NCBI GenBank assembly: GCA_018806915.1
Contig: JAGKQI010000101.1
Location: forward strand, 1,488,001-1,552,000
DNA: 64,000 nt
Reading direction: 5' to 3'
Origin: Phytophthora colocasiae
Lineage: Eukaryota; Oomycota; Peronosporomycetes; Peronosporales; Peronosporaceae
Position numbers and translations under genes: made by a program. Of the stretch, positions 56,410-64,000 are shown one piece after another. Position 1 is the first letter of the stretch; every line of letters starts with the position of its first letter. The notes under the pieces are model-generated. The model searched no databases. It saw only the letters and a program-made list of their open reading frames with translations, and had not been told where the DNA came from.

Positions 56410-56612
56410 AGGGGCCTACACCTGCTGCACCACGTGCAACATGATCTTCTTATTGACTGAAGATGCCGCCTCCCACGTCTCCTTGTCCACATCTTATTTG
56501 GGAGCGATATGGCTGCTTGCTCATTCGGTTGCCGCGGATCTACGACACCTTCTCAGTCAGAAGCAGCGCTTGGATAACTATCTTTAAGGATGTGGCCTAT
56601 GACAGCCTATGA

Positions 56613-57264
56613 CTTCAACGTGGGCGACATGCAACACACCGTGCGCTGGCCATTGTATCCCGCAAGCCAGAGACGCTGGATGTTCTGTTGGCTTGTCTTG
56701 TAGAATCACTGGACAAGGTCTCTCCTCCTGGCGAGCTCAAGCACTACGATCGATTCACGCCACGACTCCTTAACGACACCAGTCTGTGCAGTGACGTCGC
56801 TGTTCGCGTCATTTTTGTCCGGCATTTACGCGCGCTTGTGGCCCGTCAGGGGGCCCCACATATATGTAGCCTCAACATCATTCGATATCTACAACCACTA
56901 TTGAAGGTGTTAATCGCGGGCTTTGAGAGTGTCAACGTTGAGCTCCTGTTAGCGACACTGGAAACGCTGCAGACGACTGTCCTCGCGGCTTGGCCCCGAA
57001 TTGCACCACACACAGAGGAGATTGTGGTGGGTGTACTACGTGCTGTGGCTTTCTGTGAGATTTTCGATGAAGGTGCCGAGTTCACGCCATCCTCACATGA
57101 AAGGAACCAGATTCTTGCGCTATGCGAAGACGTGCTAGACCTGCTCAACCAAGTCCAGTGGTGGAGATTCTGTTGTCGGCGATATGTTAGCTACTGTGAG
57201 CAGTCACAGTCCGAAGCTATCTACCTTCTGTGATCGGATGCAAGAGAAGTTGACGGCTCGATAG
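56613..57264 (+). pseudogene. TTI2: TTI2-like 3' fragment (U6), frameshifted
   Basis: An extra C near 57155 shifts the frame after LLNQV, giving an early stop at about 57233 instead of 57264. Confidence 0.6.
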
Positions 57265-57811
57265 CGAGGATACGCACATACAACATGAGTCAGAACATGC
57301 TGTGCAATTTGGCGATTGAACGTGTACATGTCTTGTACAATCTTCACACATGTAGGTTGAGCAAGTACGTGAGTGGTGAAGAGTTAACGACGACGACAGC
57401 CAAGGAAGTACAGTAGGTGAGCTGGTTGTCATGTTTTGCAGCTACTACGTGAGCGGTCTACAGTACACACCAGAGCGTGAAGCCGAATACGTAGGCGGTT
57501 CCAGATGCAGAACAACTGGAAGAAGAAACTTGTTATCGTAGGTTGACTATGGTACATGTAGTGGAGTTGAGGAAGCAGTTGTCCGGTGCCCGTATACAAG
57601 TACATCGTAATCGTTACTACCACAAGTTTAGTCACAGACACTGACAATGGTCTCTTGTTGGTAACAAGGTTGTTTATGGTACTGACCAACTCAAGTCACG
57701 AATGGCGTGTAAACACGTTCGAGCAACATCAATCTGCTGTACCGTACCGCAATCCGGTAGTTATCTGTGACATTGCAACATCATGTTGGCATCATGTATT
57801 AAAACGTACTA

Positions 57812-58577
57812 TTGTACGGGACAGTGCACTTGGCCCCACTCGAACTTCAACATCAGGTAGATCAAGGCGTGGTGCAGTCAAAACTGTCGCCACTGCGCAG
57901 CAAACACATAGAATCTATAGATAGATATCAAAGCTGCCCTCTGGGCCAAAATCGCTAAGCAGCGTTTATTTTTGAGCGAGCACGGCATGCCTCAAGGCGT
58001 GGGTCTCACAGCTGGCGAGAAGAAGTTTGTGGTGAATGTACACAACTTCTTCACCGCTGCACGCACGCAAGGCCTTACACGAAGGGGACGAACGCGAGAC
58101 ATTGTTGCAGAGTGTCTTGGGATCTCGTCTAACACTGTCAAGCGCGTGATGCGCGACTTTAGGAGGCAACCGGGCTTGCCGTTCGAGGTGAGTTGGCCCA
58201 ATTCCAGCAAAACATGACAACTTGACGATTACAAATGAACCTTCTATATCTTATAAATGTGACGCGACAGTATACGGAGAGTACCAGTTGCGTTGCACAG
58301 GATACCTGTGCAAAATTAATATTTTGGTGGTACACATCATTTTCATGAGACACAGCAAGTTGCCTTTTCTCATGATCTTCATATGGTTTAGCTTCTCGCC
58401 CAATGAAATTCCTACATTTGCGGAGCCCTTTTCCCGAAACTTTTGGGCATTCAGATTCCTTGTGTTTAAGGGCATGTAGCGCCTAAACGTGTATCTAAAT
58501 GTTGCATATGGTTTTCCAAAAAGAAACCCTCCTAATGATGGTGGCAAAAGTGGGTCCAAGTTCATTGTCCCCTACAA
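57812..58577. mobile_element. Tc1/mariner-like deletion derivative (U6)
   Basis: It sits at the same site and has the same length as in U5, with TA at 57810-57811 and 58578-58579. The HTH frame at 57987-58217 is intact and encodes the same protein as in U5. Confidence 0.87.
57987..58217 (+). CDS. HTH-only transposase remnant (U6)
   Basis: The protein is identical to the U5 copy (76 codons, ATG 57987), with no catalytic domain. Confidence 0.6.
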   Translation: MPQGVGLTAGEKKFVVNVHNFFTAARTQGLTRRGRTRDIVAECLGISSNTVKRVMRDFRRQPGLPFEVSWPNSSKT

Positions 58578-59596
58578 TACATGGTATTGTGGAAACAGGT
58601 TTCCAAACCTACCAGAATGTCCCTTATTCGTTAATTAATTTGCTGGGTGCAGCGGCCTATTTCGTTTTCGGCAGTTTTCGGCAGAGTCGCTTATTTATTT
58701 ACGCCACTGCTGTTTTAGGAAATTATTGACTCATACTCCGAATAGCTGTAAGCTACGGTTAATAATAGCATTGCGACTGATTAAGCCAAAATAATAGCAT
58801 GTGACTGATTAAGCCAAAATGCCGCGGCATTCCAGCTTTTTACACATATAAATCCGCTAGAAACTGTAGATGATGGAAGTACTTGATCGTGTGTCGGTCA
58901 AAATTGGTGGAATTGCTCAAACAAGCACACGTCGCACGAGAACCAGCTCTACAGCGAATACGTGAAGCTCTCATAGGGAAGTTATATGTTGCTTTAGAGC
59001 AACGTCCCTTGTTCGACATGCTGCTTGATTTTCGTGTAGCTATTGTAGTGGAAAGCTTAATAAGACTACTGAAAAGGAAAGGAAATTGAAGTTGATTAAC
59101 TGGTTATTCCACTTGGCTTGGCAATTGAATTCTGAAGGTTTTGATTGTGATTGTGAATTGTTTGAATGGGATATTGAATTTTCGAATGCTAATCATTTCT
59201 TATCATCTGGAAAGTAAGTCCCCCGAACGCCTGCCAAGTGCGTAGCTTTGTGGTGCGTACACCAGTGGACCACCAGGAGGGCCACTGATCTAAACCCATA
59301 TTTATATTCACCGACTCTCTTTTACACTCTTATTAATTTGCGCACTGGCGATTGCACATCCCTCAATGCAGATCCACAATACCGGTAGAACGTAATTCAC
59401 AGGTAAGCAAAAAGTACATGTAAGCGATTTGGGAGGCAGCAGAGCTCACTTGTTGTGCCGGATGCACTGCATAGAGCGCTGCATCATGCAGCGCTCTATA
59501 GTTGCCAACGATTCGTAGGTCGTTCGTGCACGTGTATTCTGTTTCTCACTTTCAATTTCCCCGGGTTCGTCACACTTACCTCGACAATCTCTTGTC

Positions 59597-60905
59597 ATGA
59601 GATTCCTTTTCGCCCCGTTCGTCGCCTCCATGGTGCTTCTGCTTTCCAGTAATGCCGACGCTCTTAACGTCAAGTTTCCCGGTGTCAACTACATTCCCCG
59701 CAAGGGTCTGGACAACGAACCGGAAAACGTCAAGTGCAAGTCAGCATCCGAGATGCAGAAGGATCTGTATGCACTCAAGGGCGTCACCGACAAGGTTCGC
59801 ATCTACTCTCTGATCGATTGCAACCAGGCTGAAGTCATTCTCCCGACTGCCAAGAACGCCGGTCTGAAAGTCGACCTTGGCATCTGGACGACGTTCAACC
59901 ACGACACACTGCAGAAGGAGAAAACGAAGTTGGCTGCCCTCATTGACTCAGGACTTTACGATGACAACGTTGTTGGTTTTGATGTTGCCATCTACATGTA
60001 CGACAAGTTCATTGCGGATACGGCCATCAGCTACGTGAAGGAGATTCGCGACTACCTCCGTAGCCGCGGTAAAATACTCCCGTCACTCTTGCCGACACTG
60101 TCGATGTCTACAACGACAACCCCAGCTCGTGGATGCTGTGGACTACGTCTCTGTCAACTACCAGTATATCGAATACGGTGACGACGTGAACGAGAGCGTT
60201 GCGAAGACGCTGGATGACTTGAAGGACCTGCGAGTTCTCGCTGCCAAGAAGGGTAAGAAGTTCGTAATCTCCGAGACGGGATGGAACTCAGCTGGCTTCT
60301 ACCCCGGAGCTAGTGTGGCCTCCCCCGCCAACCAAGCCAAGTACTTTACGGACTTGTACCATGTGTCTCGCTCGCACAACATTGACTTCTACTGGTACTT
60401 CGCTTTCGACACGGCCTTCCGCTCGGAGTTTGAGAACAGCTTCGGGGTGTTCCTGGTGAACGGTACACTGAAGAGTAACTTCCAGAACCTGGTCATCCGT
60501 CAGAAAGAACCTCGCGCCATTCGTAACGTTGGCTCGAAGCGGCTTTTGTCTGAGAACAATGGCAGCGTGTACATGTCGAGCAAGTCGAGTGACTGGCTAG
60601 TGCAGGAGCAGCAGGTCTGGTTCTTTGATTCGGCCACGCAGCAAGTGCGATCCAAGAGCAGTGACCGTTGCCTAGACGCGTACCAGGGATGGAACGGAGG
60701 AATCGTTCACGTCTACCGTTGCATGGACAACGAGGCCAATCAGAAATGGACATTCGAGGCATCGACCGGAAAGCTCAAACACGCCAAGCACCAAGGTTTC
60801 TGCCTCGATACGGACCCTGCCCAAAACAACAAGGTGCAGCTGTACGGATGCTCGCCGAACAACCCGAATCAGAAGTGGAGCGTGATCAAAACTTCCAGCA
60901 TTTGA
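59597..60905 (+). pseudogene. GH17-lectin copy U7, two frameshifts
   Basis: It has lost an A (about 60072) and a C (about 60121), the same two events as in U6. The frame ends at 60181. The part from 60129, including ISETGW and the lectin domain, is open. Confidence 0.9.
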
Positions 60906-60967
60906 AGTAAAATGCATCCTCGCTACGTATAGAGGCGAATCGCAATAGGATTAAGCAGCTTCCCCGT

Positions 60968-61146
60968 AAGATTGCGTCGACTACAAAATCATTCACTGAT
61001 TTCAACCAAAGCTCGCCTGTCAGCAGCAAGATTGCAATAGATTGTGTACTATTGTGTTTCCAAGCGCGGAAAATTCTGGCCAATCGTCGACTACAAAATC
61101 ATTCACTTCAACTTGACAAGGTCTGATCTCAACCAATGTCAGCAGC
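60968..61146. repeat. Partly deleted tandem duplication downstream of GH17 (U7)
   Basis: GTCGACTACAAAATCATTCA occurs twice (from about 60975 and 61086), as in U6. The A-rich start of the first copy is gone compared with U4. Confidence 0.75.
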
Positions 61147-61251
61147 TAAAGTATACAAGCGGCTTCCTCGTTCATTTCTTTTGAGTTGATGATGATACAT
61201 GCATGCACTAAAACATCGCTAACGTAGCTAGTACCAGCTAGAAGACACCAA

Positions 61252-62418
61252 TTACACGTTGGGGCCGTACACCGACAGATCGTTGCCAGGCAGGATGAAC
61301 TGCTTGAAGTTCTCCTTGAACGACTTGGCCAGCTTCAACGCCGTCTCGTCGAACGCAGCCTTGTCCGTCCACGAGTCCTTCGGGTTCAGGATCTCCGACG
61401 GCACGCCCTCCACCGTCGTGGGGATCTCGAAGCCGAACAGCGGGTCCTTGACGAAAGTCGCGTCGTTGATGCTTCCGTCCAGCACCGCGTCCACGCACTT
61501 GCGCGTGAACGGCAGCTTCATGCGCTTGCCCACGCCGTACACACCGCCCGTCCAGCCCGTGTTGATCAGGTACACGTGCGTGTTGTGCTCCTGCAGCTTC
61601 TTCTTCAGCAGGTCCGCGTACTTGGTCGGGTGCAGCGTCATGAACGCCGCACCAAAGCACGTCGAGAACGTCGCCTGCGGCTCCGTGATGCCGCGCTCCG
61701 TGCCTGCCACCTTGGCCGTGTAGCCCGACAGGAAGTGGTACTGCGCCTGGCCCGCAGACAGCTTCGACACGGGCGGCAGCACGCCGTACGCATCGCACGT
61801 CAGGAAGATCACGGCGTTCGGGTGGTTACCGCGCGAGTTCGGCTGGTGGTGCGGGATGTGGTAGATCGGGTACGACACGCGGCCGTTCTCCGTCTTGCTC
61901 GAGTTGAAGTAGTCGGGCTCGTTGTTGGCGTCGATCCACACGTTCTCCAGCATGGCGTTCGGGCGGATGGCGTTGAAGATGTCCGGCTCGTTCTCCTTGC
62001 TCAGGTCGATGGTCTTGGCGTAGCACCCGCCCTCGAAGTTGAACACGCCCTCGTCGTCCCAGCCGTGCTCGTCGTCGCCGATCAGCTCGCCCTTCGGGTC
62101 GGCCGACAGCGTCGACAGACCAAAGAAGATGGCCGTGTCTCCCGCCTTGCCGATGTTGGCCGACGCGTGCATGGCCATCACGCCGTTCAGCGGCAGGTAG
62201 TAGTTCATCATGCTGAAGATGCCCTTCTTCATCTCGCCACCGTCTGTGTGTAGAACCTCCAACAGCACGTCCGAGTACCAGCGCAGCTCCGTAGGTGTAA
62301 CATTCTTCACGATATGAAGCAGCAGTCGAGCACCAACAAGTTGTGTGGCATCTGTTAGGTCGTCTACGAGCGGGAACGTAAGCGCCAACAGTCGACCAAG
62401 AAAGTCACCGCCTAAATG
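61252..62418 (-). pseudogene. TTI2/PEPCK chimera (U7)
   Basis: This is an uninterrupted 378-codon frame with the full YGPNV end, otherwise like U3. GTGKT is absent from the P-loop, so it is not expected to be active. Confidence 0.88.
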
Positions 62419-62617
62419 AGGGGCCTACACCTGCTGCACCACGTGCAACATGATCTTCTTATTGACTGAAGATGCCGCCACCCACGTCTCCTTGTCCACA
62501 TCTTATTTGGGAGCGATATGGCTGCTTGCTCATTCGGTTGCCGCGGATCTACGACACCTTCTCAGTCAGAAGCAGCGCTTGGATAACTATCTTTAAGGAT
62601 GTGGCCTATGACAGCCT

Positions 62618-63272
62618 ATGCGACTTCAACGTGTGCGACATGCAACACACCGTGCGCTGGCCATTGTATCCCGCAAGCCAGAGACGCTGGATGTTCTGTT
62701 GGCTTGTCTTGTAGAATCACTGGACAAGGTCTCTCCTCCTGGCGAGCTCAAGCACTACGATCGATTCACGCCACGACTCCTTAACGACACCAGTCTGTGC
62801 AGTGACGTCGCTGTTCGCGTCATTTTTGTCCGGCATTTACGCGCGCTTGTGGCCCGTCAGGGGGCCCCACATATATGTAGCCTCAACATCATTCGATATC
62901 TACAACCACTATTGAAGGTGTTAATCGCGGGCTTTGAGAGTGTCAACGTTGAGCTCCTGTTAGCGACACTGGAAACGCTGCAGACGACTGTCCTCGCGGC
63001 TTGGCCCCGAATTGCACCACACAGAGGAGATTGTGGTGGGTGTACTACGTGCTGTGGCTTTCTGTGAGATTTTCGATGAAGGTGCCGAGTTCACGCCATC
63101 CTCACATGAAAGGAACCAGATTCTTGCGCTATGCGAAGACGTGCTAGACCTGCTCAACCAAGTCAGTGGTGGAGATTCTGTTGTCGGCGATATGTTAGCT
63201 ACTGTGAGCAGTCACAGTCCGAAGCTATCTACCTTCTGTGATCGGATGCAAGAGAAGTTGACGGCTCGATAG
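62618..63272 (+). pseudogene. TTI2: TTI2-like 3' fragment (U7), ATG present
   Basis: Two extra bases (GCGACTTC instead of GACTTC) create ATG 62618 in frame with the TTI2 text, the only unit where this happens. A two-base loss in an AC run near 63021 then shifts the frame, so the ORF ends at 63067. Confidence 0.6.
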
Positions 63273-63819
63273 CGAGGATACGCACATACAACATGAGTCA
63301 GAACATGCTGTGCAATTTGGCGATTGAACGTGTACATGTCTTGTACAATCTTCACACATGTAGGTTGAGCAAGTACGTGAGTGGTGAAGAGTTAACGACG
63401 ACGACAGCCAAGGAAGTACAGTAGGTGAGCTGGTTGTCATGTTTTGCAGCTACTACGTGAGCGGTCTACAGTACACACCAGAGCGTGAAGCCGAATACGT
63501 AGGCGGTTCCAGATGCAGAACAACTGGAAGAAGAAACTTGTTATCGTAGGTTGACTATGGTACATGTAGTGGAGTTGAGGAAGCAGTTGTCCGGTGCCCG
63601 TATACAAGTACATCGTAATCGTTACTACCACAAGTTTAGTCACAGACACTGACAATGGTCTCTTGTTGGTAACAAGGTTGTTTATGGTACTGACCAACTC
63701 AAGTCACGAATGGCGTGTAAACACGTTCGAGCAACATCAATCTGCTGTACCGTACCGCAATCCGGTAGTTATCTGTGACATTGCAACATCATGTTGGCAT
63801 CATGTATTAAAACGTACTA

Positions 63820-64000
63820 TTGTACGGGACAGTGCACTTGGCCCCACTCGAACTTCAACATCAGGTAGATCAAGGCGTGGTGCAGTCAAAACTGTCGCCA
63901 CTGCGCAGCAAACACATAGAATCTATAGATAGATATCAAAGCTGCCCTCTGGGCCAAAATCGCTAAGCAGCGTTTATTTTTGAGCGAGCACGGCATGCCT
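63820..64000. mobile_element. Tc1/mariner-like derivative (U7), cut by the window edge
   Basis: The left TA is at 63818-63819 and the left end is as in U5. The window stops just inside the HTH frame. Confidence 0.85.

Larger units (their letters stand above)
53036..59340. repeat. Array unit U6
   Basis: U6 is a group-B unit with a solo LTR inside the PEPCK chimera and four frame-breaking indels in the GH17 copy. It shares the altered tandem duplication downstream of GH17 with U7. Confidence 0.9.
4350..64000. repeat. Tandem array of seven ~5.2 kb units
   Basis: The same gene order (GH17-lectin +, PEPCK/TTI2 chimera -, TTI2 fragment +, degenerate 3' part) recurs seven times in the same orientation. 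Unit starts, taken at CGCACTGGCGATTGCAC, are 4350, 15578, 24402, 39784, 47067, 53036 and 59341. Removing recognised insertions gives about 5216, 5201, 5197, 5282, 5201 and 5242 bp for U1-U6. The residual differences are largely accounted for by a 28-bp palindrome deletion and a roughly 107-bp tandem duplication. U1-U3 and U4-U7 form two groups by shared insertions and small indels. The array runs off the right edge, so the total copy number is unknown. Confidence 0.95.
59341..64000. repeat. Array unit U7, cut by the window edge
   Basis: U7 is closest to U6 in the region downstream of GH17. The window ends inside its mariner-like element, so the degenerate 3' part is not seen. Confidence 0.9.

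Noticed and set aside
4350..64000. CRISPR-like or satellite array
   Set aside because: The repeats are kilobases long, gene-bearing and directly adjacent; there is no short repeat-spacer pattern.

Overview
The window looks like a repeat-rich region of an oomycete nuclear genome, most likely Phytophthora or a relative. The grounds are a match to the oomycete initiator-type core promoter (TCACTTT followed by CAATTTCCC) in front of the repeated gene, intron-poor GC-rich genes, SWIM-type MULE transposases and Copia, piggyBac-like, PIF/Harbinger and Tc1/mariner-like elements. Species assignment is inference only.

Layout. Positions 1-4349 are a left flank: a fragment of a MULE-B transposase (1-137), a frameshifted MULE-A transposase (694-2528) and a SET-domain pseudogene with in-frame stops (2714-3974). 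From 4350 to the end runs a head-to-tail tandem array of seven copies (U1-U7; U7 is cut by the window edge). Raw unit lengths range from 5969 to 15382 bp. Subtracting the insertions and one target duplication each leaves about 5.20-5.28 kb in every complete unit, so one ancestral unit explains the array.

Each unit carries, left to right: (i) a + strand gene for a secreted GH17-like protein with a C-terminal ricin-type lectin domain; (ii) a - strand ORF made of an N-truncated ATP-type phosphoenolpyruvate carboxykinase (PEPCK) joined in frame behind a TTI2-like fragment; (iii) a + strand TTI2-like 3' fragment; (iv) about 1.2 kb of apparently degenerate sequence. Only the GH17-lectin gene looks functional, and it is uninterrupted only in U1 and U5. 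The PEPCK copies lack the N-terminal domain and, in all seven, exactly the GTGKT residues of the P-loop. TTI2 is broken in every copy.

The units form two groups. U1-U3 share an 860-bp insertion and an inverted duplication that makes a long palindrome. U4-U7 share a Tc1/mariner-like insertion with TA target duplication. Markers are reshuffled between groups, including identical frameshifts, which suggests gene conversion or repeat-related assembly error.

The copies act as matched empty sites for one another, so exact ends and target duplications can be read for nine insertions: MULE-B (9-bp TSD, U1/U2 and U2/U3 junctions), PIF/Harbinger nested in MULE-B (3 bp), the 860-bp element (7 bp), Copia (5 bp, identical-length 436-bp LTRs), a TTGTG-ended MITE (TA), MULE-C (9 bp, intact transposase), a piggyBac-like element (TTAA), the mariner-like element (TA) and a solo LTR (5 bp). 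No RNA genes, CRISPR arrays or prokaryotic operons were seen.
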